From assembly GCA_036489315.1 (NCBI GenBank), contig DASXFZ010000055.1, forward strand, positions 1 through 64,000: a stretch of DNA of 64,000 nucleotides. The letters are read 5' to 3'. This document shows, one piece after another, positions 46,371 through 55,123 of this stretch (position 1 is the stretch's first letter; every line of letters begins with the position of its first letter). This DNA comes from Candidatus Cybelea sp. Its GTDB lineage: Bacteria > Vulcanimicrobiota > Vulcanimicrobiia > Vulcanimicrobiales > Vulcanimicrobiaceae. Below the pieces are notes generated by a model, which was not told where the DNA came from, made no database searches, and saw only the letters and a list, made by a program, of their open reading frames with translations. A program made the translations under genes and the position numbers.

Positions 46371-46505
46371 AAGTGCTCCTTCTGTTTCGCGGTTTTTTCC
46401 GCGGGGGACTGCGGAACTCTCGGACTTAGACCGCGAGAGACCCGGCGCCTCCTGCCATAGCAAGCAATGGAGGACGGGGGTCCTAGCGATGGTATGTAGG
46501 TTTTT
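46371..46505. promoter_or_regulatory. Divergent promoter region with a structured leader
   Basis: This 135-bp gap between the S53 gene and fabI holds four hairpins: TTCCGC...GCGGAA at 46397-46416, CTCTCG...CGAGAG at 46417-46439, CCAT...ATGG at 46455-46470 and GGAC-GGGG-GTCC at 46472-46483. They lie just upstream of the peptidase's ribosome site. fabI has no visible ribosome site. Confidence 0.5.
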
Positions 46506-47285
46506 GTGAAATTATTAGATGGAAAGCGCATTCTGGTAACCGGAGTCGCAAACCGCTGGTCGATCGCGACGGGGGTCGCCCGCCGGCTGCACGATAACGG
46601 GGCCTCGATCGCGCTTACGTACCAGGGCGACCGCGTGAAAGACGAGGTCGAGAAGCTCGCCGCGGAGCTGGGCGGCGGGCCGGTCCTCGAGTGTGACGTT
46701 TCGAGCGATGCCTCCCTCGCGGCGCTCCGCACCGAACTCGCCGAAGGCTTTGGCGGACTCGACGGCCTCGTACACTCGATCGCCTTTGCCAATAAAGAGG
46801 ATCTGGCCGGAAAGGTCTTCGACACGTCGCGATCGGGATTCGCGCTGGCGCTCGACGTCTCGGCGTACTCCTTGATCGCGCTGGTCGGCGCGCTGCGCGA
46901 GTCCTTCAACGAGGGCGCGTCGATCATGGCGCTGACCTACCTCGGCGCGACCCAGATCGTGCCCAACTATAACTTAATGGGCATCGCGAAAGCGGCGCTC
47001 GAGGCAACGGTTCGCTACATCGCCTTCGATCTAGGCGATCGCAGCATTCGCGTCAACGCGATTTCGGCCGGCCCGATCAAAACGGCGAGCTCGCGGCAGG
47101 TCGGCGGTTTCTCGAAGATTCTCGAGGTCGTTCCCAAAGTCGCGCCGCTGCGCCGCAACGTTACCCCCGACGACATAGGCAACATGGCCGTCTTTCTTGC
47201 ATCGGATCTTGCCTCGGCGGTTACGGCCGACGTCCATTTCGTCGACGCCGGATACCATGCAATGGGAATGTATCCGCCGCAGTGA
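46506..47285 (+). CDS. fabI: Enoyl-ACP reductase (NADH)
   Basis: The 259-residue short-chain dehydrogenase-fold protein has LVTGVANRWSIATGVA, the variant glycine-rich loop of FabI. The active-site residues Tyr145, Tyr155 and Lys162 keep the FabI spacing (Tyr-x9-Tyr-x6-Lys), which separates it from FabG. It makes the last reduction of each fatty-acid elongation cycle. It starts at GTG 46506 and stops 3 bp before the biotin carboxylase gene. Pairing with an acyl-CoA carboxylase chain ties lipid synthesis to the propionate genes. Confidence 0.95.
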   Translation: MKLLDGKRILVTGVANRWSIATGVARRLHDNGASIALTYQGDRVKDEVEKLAAELGGGPVLECDVSSDASLAALRTELAEGFGGLDGLVHSIAFANKEDLAGKVFDTSRSGFALALDVSAYSLIALVGALRESFNEGASIMALTYLGATQIVPNYNLMGIAKAALEATVRYIAFDLGDRSIRVNAISAGPIKTASSRQVGGFSKILEVVPKVAPLRRNVTPDDIGNMAVFLASDLASAVTADVHFVDAGYHAMGMYPPQ

Positions 47286-47288
47286 TGC

Positions 47289-48965
47289 GTGTTTCGTAGG
47301 ATTCTGATCGCGAACCGCGGCGAGATCGCGGTTCGCGTCATTCGGACGGCACGCGAGATGGGCATCGAAAGCATCGCCGTCTACTCCGACGCCGACCGCG
47401 ACGCGTTGCACGTTAGCCTCGCCGACGAAGCGCACGGCATCGGCCCGGCATCGCCGGCACAGAGTTATTTAAACGCCGAGAAGCTGATCGCCGTCGCGCT
47501 GCGGTCCGGAGCGCAGGCCGTGCATCCGGGATACGGCTTTCTCGCCGAGAACGCGGAGTTCGCCCGCCGCGTCGTCGACGCCGGTTTAGTGTGGATCGGC
47601 CCGCACGCCGACGCGATTTTCACCATGGGCGACAAGCTGCGCGCGCGCAACGCGATGCGAGCGGCAAACGTTCCTTCAGTCCCGGGCGGACTCGAGGCGA
47701 TCGCCGACGTAGCGGCCGCGCGAGCCGCCGCCGAACGGTACGGACTTCCACTTGCGCTCAAAGCCGCCGCAGGCGGCGGCGGAAAAGGGCTCAAGGTCGC
47801 GCACCGCGCCGAAGAGATCGAATCCGCGTTTGAAACGGCGCGCCGCGAGGCGCGCGCCTATTTCAAGGACGATACGATCTACGCCGAGCGGTATTTGGAG
47901 AATCCCAAACACGTGGAGCTGCAAATCCTGGCGGACAAACACGGTAGCGTCGTACACGTCGGCGAGCGCGACTGTTCGCTGCAGCGCCGCCACCAAAAGC
48001 TGTGGGAGGAGACGCCCGCGCAGATTCCCGACGCCGTGCGGGCAGAAATGCGCGAAGCGGGCCTACGCGCCGCCAAAGCGATCGGCTACGACTCGGCCGG
48101 CACGATCGAATGCCTCGTCTCCGGCGGCGAGTTTTACTTTCTCGAGATGAACACGCGCATTCAGGTCGAGCACACGGTGAGCGAGATGATCTCCGGGCTC
48201 GATCTCGTGCGCGAGCAGATTCGGGTGGCGGCCGGCGAAGCGCTCGGCTTTACCCAGAGCGATCTCTCCTTTCGCGGCTTTTCGATCGAAGGACGGATCA
48301 ACGCCGAGGACCCCGCAGCGGGCTTCCAGCCGTCGCCGGGAAGGATCGCCGCGTATCGCGAGCCGGGCGGCCTCGGCGTACGTATCGACTCGGCGGCGTA
48401 TCCGGGATGGACGATACCGCCGGACTACGATTCGCTGATCGCCAAACTCATCGTCTGGGCGCCGACGCGCGACCAAGCCCTGGCGCGGCTGCGGCGCGCG
48501 ATCGACGAGTACGTCGTCGACGGCGTACCGACGACGCTTCCGCTGCTGCGCGCGCTCTGCGATCTGCCCGCCGTCGGCGACGCATCGTACGGTACGGCGA
48601 CGCTCGAACGATTCGCGGCGACCTTCACGCCGGCGGCGCGTAATGGCCTGCGGTTGCCCGCGGCAACTCCGCGCGCCGCCCAACGCCGGCTTGCGCCGCG
48701 GCTGGGCGGGATGCGCAAGGGCGCGAACGCGTCGAGCGGCAACGACGTGCGCTCGCCGATGCACGGGCTGGTCGTCGAGATCAACGTCGCGCCGGGTGAC
48801 GACGTAGCCGAAGGCCAGGTCGTCGCGGTCATCGAGGCGATGAAGATGATGAACGAGATTCGCGCGCATCGCGCAGGCCGCGTCAATTCGGTGCACGCGA
48901 GTGCCGGCTCGACGGTCGAGAGCGGCTCGGCGCTGGTGACGCTCGGCCACCCCTCGGCGGCGTAG
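47289..48965 (+). CDS. pccA: Acetyl/propionyl-CoA carboxylase, biotin carboxylase-BCCP (alpha) subunit
   Basis: The 558-residue product has a biotin carboxylase part (MFRRILIANRGEIAVRVIRTA, KAAAGGGGKGLKVAH, EMNTRIQVEHTVSEMI) and a C-terminal BCCP with the biotinyl lysine Lys519 in EAMKM. The ~60-residue link between them is short, without the usual BT domain of propionyl-CoA carboxylase, so it is closer to the acetyl-CoA type found in Actinobacteria. Its partner is probably the beta chain at 43556. It is transcribed with fabI. Confidence 0.93.
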   Translation: MFRRILIANRGEIAVRVIRTAREMGIESIAVYSDADRDALHVSLADEAHGIGPASPAQSYLNAEKLIAVALRSGAQAVHPGYGFLAENAEFARRVVDAGLVWIGPHADAIFTMGDKLRARNAMRAANVPSVPGGLEAIADVAAARAAAERYGLPLALKAAAGGGGKGLKVAHRAEEIESAFETARREARAYFKDDTIYAERYLENPKHVELQILADKHGSVVHVGERDCSLQRRHQKLWEETPAQIPDAVRAEMREAGLRAAKAIGYDSAGTIECLVSGGEFYFLEMNTRIQVEHTVSEMISGLDLVREQIRVAAGEALGFTQSDLSFRGFSIEGRINAEDPAAGFQPSPGRIAAYREPGGLGVRIDSAAYPGWTIPPDYDSLIAKLIVWAPTRDQALARLRRAIDEYVVDGVPTTLPLLRALCDLPAVGDASYGTATLERFAATFTPAARNGLRLPAATPRAAQRRLAPRLGGMRKGANASSGNDVRSPMHGLVVEINVAPGDDVAEGQVVAVIEAMKMMNEIRAHRAGRVNSVHASAGSTVESGSALVTLGHPSAA

Positions 48966-49023
48966 CCACGGCAAGCCTCGTTTCGCTGGGTCACGACGTG
49001 TTGTCGTAAGGGGCTCGAGCGGA

Positions 49024-49053
49024 GCCGCGGCGGGCGCCCTGCTGCGCCGCGGC
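49024..49053 (+). promoter_or_regulatory. GC-rich hairpin before the mutase start
   Basis: GCCGCGGCG (49024-49032) is perfectly inverted at 49045-49053, 13 bp before the ATG at 49067, with an outer GAGCCG...CGGCTC pair. There is no T-run. It would sit at or beside the ribosome entry region. No cobalamin-riboswitch box is seen. Confidence 0.45.
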
Positions 49054-49066
49054 GTAGTACGGCTCG

Positions 49067-50644
49067 ATGCCTCGCGACCTCAACGCCTCGGGAATTCCGA
49101 TCGGTCCCGCCTACGATACGGTCGAAGGAACGCCGCACGACCTCGGCGAGCCCGGCCATTTCCCGTTCGGCCGCGGAATTCGCAAGGACATGTATCGTGG
49201 ACGCCTCTGGACGATGCGCCAGTACGCCGGCTTCGGCACCGCCGCCGAATCGAACGCGCGCTATCGCTACCTTTTAGAGCGCGGCCAGACCGGGCTTTCG
49301 GTCGCCTTCGATTTGCCGACGCAGCTCGGCTACGACTCCGACGCGCCGCAGGCGCGCGGCGAGGTCGGCAAAGTCGGCGTTGCAATCGACTCGATTGCCG
49401 ACATGGAGACGCTGCTCGACGGCGTGCCGCTCGACCGAGTTACCGTCTCGATGACGATCAACGCGCCGGCGGCCGTTCTCTTGGCGCTGCTGCTGGCCGT
49501 CGCGCGCCGGCGCGGCACTCCGTTCGAGAAACTCGGGGGCACCGTGCAGAACGACGTACTCAAAGAGTACGTCGCGCGCGGAACCTACATCTATCCTCCG
49601 GCGCCCTCGATGCGCCTGGTGACCGACGTGATGTCTTACTGCGCCCACGAAGTGCCGCAGTGGAACGCGATCTCGGTCTCGGGTTACCACATCCGCGAGG
49701 CGGGATCGACCGCCGTCGAAGAGATCGCCTTTACGCTCTCCAACGGAAAGGCCTATCTACGCGCCGCTCGAGAGGCGGGCATCCCGCTCGAGGAGGTCGC
49801 GCCCCGCATCTCCTTCTTCTGGAATGCGCACAACGACTTTTTCGAAGAGATCGCCAAGTTTCGCGCCGCCCGCTATCTTTGGGCAGTAATCGTGCGCGAC
49901 GACTTCGGCTGCCGCGATCCGCGTTCGCAGATGCTTCGCTTTCACACCCAGACCGGCGGCTCGACGCTCACCGCGCAGGAGCCCGACAACAACGTCGTGC
50001 GCGTCACGCTGCAGGCGCTCGCCGCAGTGTTGGGCGGTACCCAATCGCTGCATACCAACGGGAAGGACGAAGCTCTCGCGCTGCCGACCGCGCAGAGCGC
50101 GAAGCTCGCGCTGAGGACGCAACAGATCATCGCGTACGAATCCGGCGTTGCGGACGTCGTCGATCCCATGGCCGGATCCTACTATCTCGAAACGCTTACC
50201 AACGACTTGATCGCCCGCGCCGCGGGCATCATCGGCGAGGTCGACGCGATGGGCGGCAGCATGGCCGCAATCGAGAGCGGCTGGATGCAGGCGCGGATCG
50301 CCGACTCTTCGTACGCCGCGCAGCAGGCCGTCGAACGCGGCGACCAGGTCGTGGTGGGAGTCAACAAATTTGCCGAGGAGTCCGGCGACGCGCCGATTCC
50401 GCTGCAGCAGGTCGACGATCGCCCGGAGCGCGAGCAGGTCGCGCGGCTGCGCGCGCTGCGCGAGTCGCGCGATGCGCAAACCGTCGCGCGGCGTTTGGGC
50501 GACGTGCGCGCCGCGGCAGCCGGCGGTGAGAACCTCATGCCGTTCTTCGTCGACGCCGTCGACGACGGCGCGACGCTCGGCGAAATCTGCAACGTGCTGC
50601 GGGACGTCTTCGGGACCTATCGCGCCAAGGAAGTCGTTGCGTAG
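49067..50644 (+). CDS. Methylmalonyl-CoA mutase, catalytic (large) chain without B12 domain
   Basis: The 525-residue chain matches the substrate-binding TIM barrel of methylmalonyl-CoA mutase: [59 protein letters not shown] and [20 protein letters not shown]. It ends after the barrel linker, so the C-terminal cobalamin domain (DxHxxG) is absent. Such two-gene mutases exist in Archaea and some bacteria. The small B12-binding chain is not in this window. With pccA, pccB and the epimerase downstream it completes the conversion of propionyl-CoA to succinyl-CoA. Confidence 0.92.
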   Translation: MPRDLNASGIPIGPAYDTVEGTPHDLGEPGHFPFGRGIRKDMYRGRLWTMRQYAGFGTAAESNARYRYLLERGQTGLSVAFDLPTQLGYDSDAPQARGEVGKVGVAIDSIADMETLLDGVPLDRVTVSMTINAPAAVLLALLLAVARRRGTPFEKLGGTVQNDVLKEYVARGTYIYPPAPSMRLVTDVMSYCAHEVPQWNAISVSGYHIREAGSTAVEEIAFTLSNGKAYLRAAREAGIPLEEVAPRISFFWNAHNDFFEEIAKFRAARYLWAVIVRDDFGCRDPRSQMLRFHTQTGGSTLTAQEPDNNVVRVTLQALAAVLGGTQSLHTNGKDEALALPTAQSAKLALRTQQIIAYESGVADVVDPMAGSYYLETLTNDLIARAAGIIGEVDAMGGSMAAIESGWMQARIADSSYAAQQAVERGDQVVVGVNKFAEESGDAPIPLQQVDDRPEREQVARLRALRESRDAQTVARRLGDVRAAAAGGENLMPFFVDAVDDGATLGEICNVLRDVFGTYRAKEVVA

Positions 50645-50679
50645 CCTGGTGACACGCCAACGGGGGGATGCGATAGGCT

Positions 50680-51084
50680 ATGGAGATTGACCACGTCGCC
50701 ATCGTCGTCAAGGATCTGGAGACCACGCTGCGGCTTTACACGGAGACGCTGGGTTTCACGGAAGGTTATCGCGAGATCGTCTTCGACCAGGGCGTCGAAG
50801 CGGTCGGCCTGGAGGCCGGCTCCTCCGTCATCGAGCTCCTCCTTCCTCTCGACGAAAACTCAGCAATCGCACGCTATCGTGGAGATTCCGCGACGAAACT
50901 CCATCACACGGCCTACCGCGTGGCGGACATCGAAGCGGCACTAGCGGAACTCAAGGCCAAGGGCGTACGCCTAATCGACGAGCACGCGCGGCGCGGCGCC
51001 AACGGAAGCTTGATCGCTTTTCTGCATCCGAAGGCGACCGGCGGTGTGCTCATCGAACTCTGCCAGCCGCATCCCCTTAAATAA
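50680..51084 (+). CDS. mce: Methylmalonyl-CoA epimerase
   Basis: The 134-residue glyoxalase-fold protein starts MEIDHVAIVVKDLETTLRLY, with metal ligand His5. KLHHTAYRVADIEAAL holds the second histidine and LIELCQP the metal/catalytic glutamate. It inverts C2 of (S)-methylmalonyl-CoA to the (R) form used by the mutase. It follows the mutase gene by 35 bp on the same strand. Confidence 0.93.
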   Translation: MEIDHVAIVVKDLETTLRLYTETLGFTEGYREIVFDQGVEAVGLEAGSSVIELLLPLDENSAIARYRGDSATKLHHTAYRVADIEAALAELKAKGVRLIDEHARRGANGSLIAFLHPKATGGVLIELCQPHPLK

Positions 51085-51102
51085 GAAAACGCTAACGACC
51101 AC

Positions 51103-51885
51103 TTGATCTCGGGAAGGTACCAAAATCGCCGGCGTGCCCTGGCATGGTCGACGCTCGCTTCGGCCGCGTTCCATCTCATTTTTTTGACGCTGCTCTTCTA
51201 CGAGCTGGCGCACCTGATCGTGCCGCGCGGCTCGAAGGAGAGGGTCTCGGAGACGACGACGATTACGATTCATCGCCAAGCCCCTTCACCGCCTCCGCCG
51301 GCACCCAAGCACGTGAGCCGCGTGCGCGTCGTGCGGCACGCCGCGGCGCCTCCGGCCCGCGCGCCCAGACGCGAACTGGCAAAGGCCGTTGCCTACCGCG
51401 CCCCGCCGCTGCCCCAACACCACCCCGAGATTCCAACCAAGATCGAGCGCGATCAGGCCGGATTCGAGAAAGAAGTCGCGCAGCTCAACAAGCAGAACGA
51501 CATTCACGCGATCCCGACGATCGATCCCGGTACGCAGGAGTCGGCTACCAAAGATTACGGCTTCGCCGTGCCTTCGTCGTTACGCGGCGAAGAGCACGGC
51601 AACGGCATCATTACGCCGACCCGGCGCTGGCACGATAACGGAAACGACTGCTACTACGGCCGCTACGAGTTCACGTATCCCGACGGCGCGATGGAGTACG
51701 GCGACATCGAGTGGCCCTTCTGCTACGACCCGGACTCCGACCCGTTCAAAGAATCGCCGCACGAGATTCCGTTTCCGTTGCCGCTGCCCGGGTATAAGCT
51801 CCCGCCCGGTACGCAGCTTCCTCCGATCGAAAAGTCGGTCTACGACCACTGGGCGCCGGCGGCCGGCGTTAATTCATCGCCGTAG
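51103..51885 (+). CDS. TonB-like protein: N-terminal anchor and proline-rich region, unusual C-terminus
   Basis: The 260-residue product has one N-terminal membrane helix (about 14-38, WSTLASAAFHLIFLTLLFYELAHLI) and a Pro/Ala/Arg-rich periplasmic stretch (APSPPPPAPK, APPARAPRRELAKAV). These match the N-terminal half of energy-transducing TonB proteins. The rest (YGRYEFTYPDGAMEYGDIEW, FPLPLPGYKLPPGT) is acidic and lacks the usual TonB C-terminal motif. TTG 51103 is the likely start, 18 bp after the epimerase stop. Its C-terminal half may be a distinct fold; function unproven. Confidence 0.6.
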   Translation: MISGRYQNRRRALAWSTLASAAFHLIFLTLLFYELAHLIVPRGSKERVSETTTITIHRQAPSPPPPAPKHVSRVRVVRHAAAPPARAPRRELAKAVAYRAPPLPQHHPEIPTKIERDQAGFEKEVAQLNKQNDIHAIPTIDPGTQESATKDYGFAVPSSLRGEEHGNGIITPTRRWHDNGNDCYYGRYEFTYPDGAMEYGDIEWPFCYDPDSDPFKESPHEIPFPLPLPGYKLPPGTQLPPIEKSVYDHWAPAAGVNSSP

Positions 51886-52503
51886 GATCGATTGCGATAG
51901 GCCGTTGAGCACGAACTGGACCGCGAGGGCGGCCAGAATAATTCCGAGTAGCCGGCTGATCACGTGGATGCCCGTCGTACCGATCACTCGCAGCAAAATC
52001 GAGGACGCTCGCATGCACAGCCACGTAACGGCGAGCGCGACGACATACGCGAGCACGACGATCGAAAGCTCGAGGCGATCGCCGTGCGAGAGATTCACCA
52101 GCAGCAGCACCGTCGCGATCGTCCCGGGACCGGCGATCATCGGTACGGCCAAAGGAAAGACGGCAGGGTTCTCGGTCTGCGCCGCTTCGCGTTCCTCGGC
52201 CTCAGTGCGCTTGGCACCGGTCGGGCGTGCGAAGAGCATATCGATCGCGATGAGGAAGAGCAGGATGCCGCCGGCAATCGTGAACGCCGGCAGTGTAATA
52301 CCGAGCGAGTTGAGGATCAGTCGCCCGACGACGCCCATGAAAAGGATGACGCCCGCGCCGACGAGCACGGCTTGATCGACGATTTGATTTCGGCGCTCCG
52401 GCGCCAGACGCGCGGTCGCGGCGATCGTCATCGGAATCATTCCGATCGGATCGATGATCGTGAATGCGGTGGCAAATGCGGTAGCGACGAAAGCGGCGTC
52501 CAT
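51874..52503 (-). CDS. MarC-family inner-membrane protein
   Basis: From ATG 52503 the product is 209 residues, the family length, with about six membrane helices. It has the MarC signatures FTIIDPIGMIPMTIAAT and FPLAVPMIAGPGTI, repeated in each half as an inverted-topology pair. The upstream reading to 52581 has no similarity. MarC proteins are membrane proteins of unsettled transport function; the old link to antibiotic resistance is not supported. It overlaps the end of the convergent TonB-like gene by 12 bp. Confidence 0.92.
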   Translation of the reverse strand: MDAAFVATAFATAFTIIDPIGMIPMTIAATARLAPERRNQIVDQAVLVGAGVILFMGVVGRLILNSLGITLPAFTIAGGILLFLIAIDMLFARPTGAKRTEAEEREAAQTENPAVFPLAVPMIAGPGTIATVLLLVNLSHGDRLELSIVVLAYVVALAVTWLCMRASSILLRVIGTTGIHVISRLLGIILAALAVQFVLNGLSQSILRR

Positions 52504-52551
52504 GCTGCGACGACAGGGTATCCTTTCCTCGAGGCAAACGTCAAGGGCTCC

Positions 52552-52647
52552 ATGCGTACGGCGCGCCTTCTCTGCGGCCACCTGCCGATCGTCGACGCGC
52601 CGGAGGGCGTTGTCGCCGCCGTCCGCGGTTATCTGCGCTCGATATGA
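52552..52647 (+). CDS. Possible 31-residue leader or gene remnant before the hydroxyacid oxidase
   Basis: The ORF (MRTARLLCGHLPIVDAPEGV...) ends in ATGA overlap with the start at 52644. The text GHLPIVDAPEGVVAAVRGYL resembles the C-terminal tail of alpha/beta hydrolases (GH-x-P-x-E-x-PE). It may be a remnant of a lost hydrolase gene or a coupling leader. The hydroxyacid oxidase has no clear ribosome site, which fits coupling. Confidence 0.3.
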   Translation: MRTARLLCGHLPIVDAPEGVVAAVRGYLRSI

Positions 52648-53792
52648 AGAACGCCCACACGATCGAGGATCTGCGCAGGGCGGCGAAGCGACGCCTCCCG
52701 CGCGTCGTCTTCGACTATATCGACGGCGGCGCCGATGGCGAGATCACGTTGCGCGAGAACTGCACGGTCTTCGATCGCGTGCGCTTTCGTCCGCGCAACG
52801 CCGAAGCGATGGGCAGCGTCGACCTGCACACGACCCTGCTCGGCACGACGATCGACCTGCCGTTCTTGCTCGCGCCGGTCGGCAGCAGCCGTCTTTTTTT
52901 CCCGCGCGGCGAGTGCGTCGCGGCGAAGCAGGCCGGAAAAGCCGGCACCGGTTACGTTCTGTCGACGCTCTCCGGCTGCCGGCTCGAAGAGGTGAAGATC
53001 TCGACGAAAGGGCCGGCGTGGTATCAGCTGTATCTCTTGGGCGGGCGCGAGGCCGCCGAAGCGGCAATCCGCCGCGCTCGCGCTGCCGGATACTCCGCGC
53101 TCGTCGTGACGATCGATACGGCGGTCGCCGGGCAGCGAGAGCGCGATCTGCGCAACGGCGGCCGCGAACTCGTCAGTGGACAGCTGCTGCAGATGCTGCC
53201 GTACGCGTGGCAGATGCTCGTGCGGCCCGCGTGGGTGGTCGACTTCTTGCGCGACGGCGGAATGATGAAGTTTCCCAACGTCGTTATCCCCGGTAAGGGG
53301 CCGCTGCCCTACGAAGACGTCGGCGCCGCGCTCGAACGCTCGACCGTCACCTGGGCGGATCTCGGCTGGATCCGCGAGGTATGGAGCGGCCCGATCGTGA
53401 TCAAGGGCGTGTTGACGGCGCAGGACGCTGCGCGCAGCATCGACGCCGGCGCGGAGGCGGTCGTGGTTTCGAATCACGGCGGGCGACAACTCGACTGCGT
53501 CGCACCGACGCTCGCGGCGCTTCCCGAGGTCGTCGATGCCGTCGCCGGGCGCGCCGAAGTATATCTCGACGGCGGCATACGCCGCGGCAGCGACGTCGTC
53601 AAGGCGCTCTGTTTGGGGGCGCGCGCGGTTATGGTCGGCCGAGCGTATGCCTACGGGCTGGGCGCCGCCGGCGGTCCCGGCGTTTTGCGCGCCATCGAGA
53701 TCCTTCGCAGCGGCATCGTTCGCACATTGCGTTTGCTTGGATGCCGCGATGTCGCTGAGTTGGATCGCTCGTACGTCGAAGTTTTGTGGTAG
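52644..53792 (+). CDS. FMN-dependent alpha-hydroxyacid oxidase/dehydrogenase (LldD/lactate oxidase family)
   Basis: The 382-residue TIM-barrel flavoprotein has FDYIDGGADGEITLREN near the N-terminus, the FMN-binding LLAPVGSSRLF, YQLYLLGGRE and the catalytic SNHGGRQLD with His278 as base. It then has LDGGIRRGSDVVKAL. It oxidises L-lactate or a related 2-hydroxyacid; lactate 2-monooxygenase is an alternative. Substrate cannot be fixed. It may be translationally coupled to the short ORF upstream. Confidence 0.93.
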   Translation: MKNAHTIEDLRRAAKRRLPRVVFDYIDGGADGEITLRENCTVFDRVRFRPRNAEAMGSVDLHTTLLGTTIDLPFLLAPVGSSRLFFPRGECVAAKQAGKAGTGYVLSTLSGCRLEEVKISTKGPAWYQLYLLGGREAAEAAIRRARAAGYSALVVTIDTAVAGQRERDLRNGGRELVSGQLLQMLPYAWQMLVRPAWVVDFLRDGGMMKFPNVVIPGKGPLPYEDVGAALERSTVTWADLGWIREVWSGPIVIKGVLTAQDAARSIDAGAEAVVVSNHGGRQLDCVAPTLAALPEVVDAVAGRAEVYLDGGIRRGSDVVKALCLGARAVMVGRAYAYGLGAAGGPGVLRAIEILRSGIVRTLRLLGCRDVAELDRSYVEVLW

Positions 53793-53844
53793 TTGCGCTG
53801 AGATCGCCGAAACGCGTCAGGTGTTAGGCCGTCCGCTACTGGGA

Positions 53845-54924
53845 CTACTCGCTGATGGCCGCGCCGTGTGGGTCTGCAAAGCCCTTGGTGAGCGACTTCG
53901 TCGGATTATTTCCGGCCGGGTACTTGTAGAAATACACATCTCCGCCGGAGCTATACCCCAAGTTGTTTGGTGCGATGAGGGTGTTGCCTTCGATCCAGTA
54001 ATTTTCAACGACGTCTGAATCTGCGAGCGCGGTCACACCCACGATCTTTCCCCCCGCGCCAGTCGTCTGGTAAACAGCCGAGTAGTCCTGATAGAGGTAG
54101 TCTTCATCGCCAACGGTTACATACTTTCCGTCCCAGGCAATGGCGCCGGGTAAGAGAATCGTGCCGCCACTCAAGGTAATGTTTTTCATCACCTTAGCGC
54201 CCTTGGGGAGTTCGGCGAAGCGGAATTGGAATTGGCTGGAGTCGTTCGGCTGGCCATCGACGAAGAGATCGCCCTTGCCGTCGTAGCCACAGAAACCCAC
54301 GTTATTGATTTTAGAATCTCTGTAGATCTTCGGGACGCCCCTTGCTTTAGCGTATATCGCAACGTTGCCATTGTTCGTTCTTTTTGGTCCATAGAAATTC
54401 GAGACGGCGAGATCGCCTGTCGTGCGGTCGATCGAGCATGAAACCGCAAACCTAGAGGAATCGGCAAGCGTAGCGATTGGAGTCTTTCCGCCATGTGCAT
54501 ATTCTACGATGCTCGCAGGATAGCTGTTCACAATCCAGATGTCCTGTTTCTCGTCGACGCACATGCCGTCCGGATGAAAAAAGCCGGTCAGGTCTCCAAC
54601 CTGCTTACCCTGCGGGTAGGAGTAAACGTCAACGTCGCCGCCACCGTAATTCGAGATGTAAAGCAGGTCCTTCGTCTTGGCCGCGTCGGGCGACATCCAG
54701 GACCGACGCAAATCGGGATGGAGGTCCGGTACGCCGAGGTTCTGCGCGGCGCGGCTCGCATCGATTACGTCGGGCAGCGATTGAGGCAGCCGTGACTGCA
54801 CACCGCTTTGCTGGAACGAGCCGGGCGACGCTAGTGGTGATTGGTACCCCCCGCTGCACGCGGCGAGTAGAAATGCGGGTACGCAAAAGCTAAACCCGCA
54901 ACGGCTAAAATCTGAAGCCTTCAT
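53845..54924 (-). CDS. Lipoprotein with NHL/SMP-30-like beta-propeller (paralogue)
   Basis: The 359-residue product has a lipobox FLLAAC (Cys23). It repeats the same sequence of motifs as the protein at 32578: LLYISNYGGGDVDVYSYPQG, GMCVDEKQDIWIVN, VEYAHGGKTPIATL and DRTTGDLAVSNF. The two differ in the last two blades. Lower GC and fewer C/G third positions here than in neighbours hint at separate ancestry or lower expression. It stands alone on the - strand, convergent with the oxidase gene. Confidence 0.8.
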   Translation of the reverse strand: MKASDFSRCGFSFCVPAFLLAACSGGYQSPLASPGSFQQSGVQSRLPQSLPDVIDASRAAQNLGVPDLHPDLRRSWMSPDAAKTKDLLYISNYGGGDVDVYSYPQGKQVGDLTGFFHPDGMCVDEKQDIWIVNSYPASIVEYAHGGKTPIATLADSSRFAVSCSIDRTTGDLAVSNFYGPKRTNNGNVAIYAKARGVPKIYRDSKINNVGFCGYDGKGDLFVDGQPNDSSQFQFRFAELPKGAKVMKNITLSGGTILLPGAIAWDGKYVTVGDEDYLYQDYSAVYQTTGAGGKIVGVTALADSDVVENYWIEGNTLIAPNNLGYSSGGDVYFYKYPAGNNPTKSLTKGFADPHGAAISE

Positions 54925-55123
54925 CTGGCTTGCTCCTTGCGCGAACGCATCGGCGACTCAGGACCGCTCTATTGCCTGGCCTCGGTTCCATTGCAGCCGC
55001 GACGGCCGGGCTCCTCGTCGCCGTACCGGATGCCCGGGCGCCGAGAGGCGCGGTGCCGACGACGAGGGCAGCATTTCCCGGGCCTCTCCGCGTTCCGGCA
55101 GTCCGTGCTATTCTTGTTCGAAA

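Noticed and set aside
49024-49053. Cobalamin riboswitch before the mutase
   Set aside because: A B12 box and the usual ~200-base multi-stem form are absent; only a nested hairpin is present.
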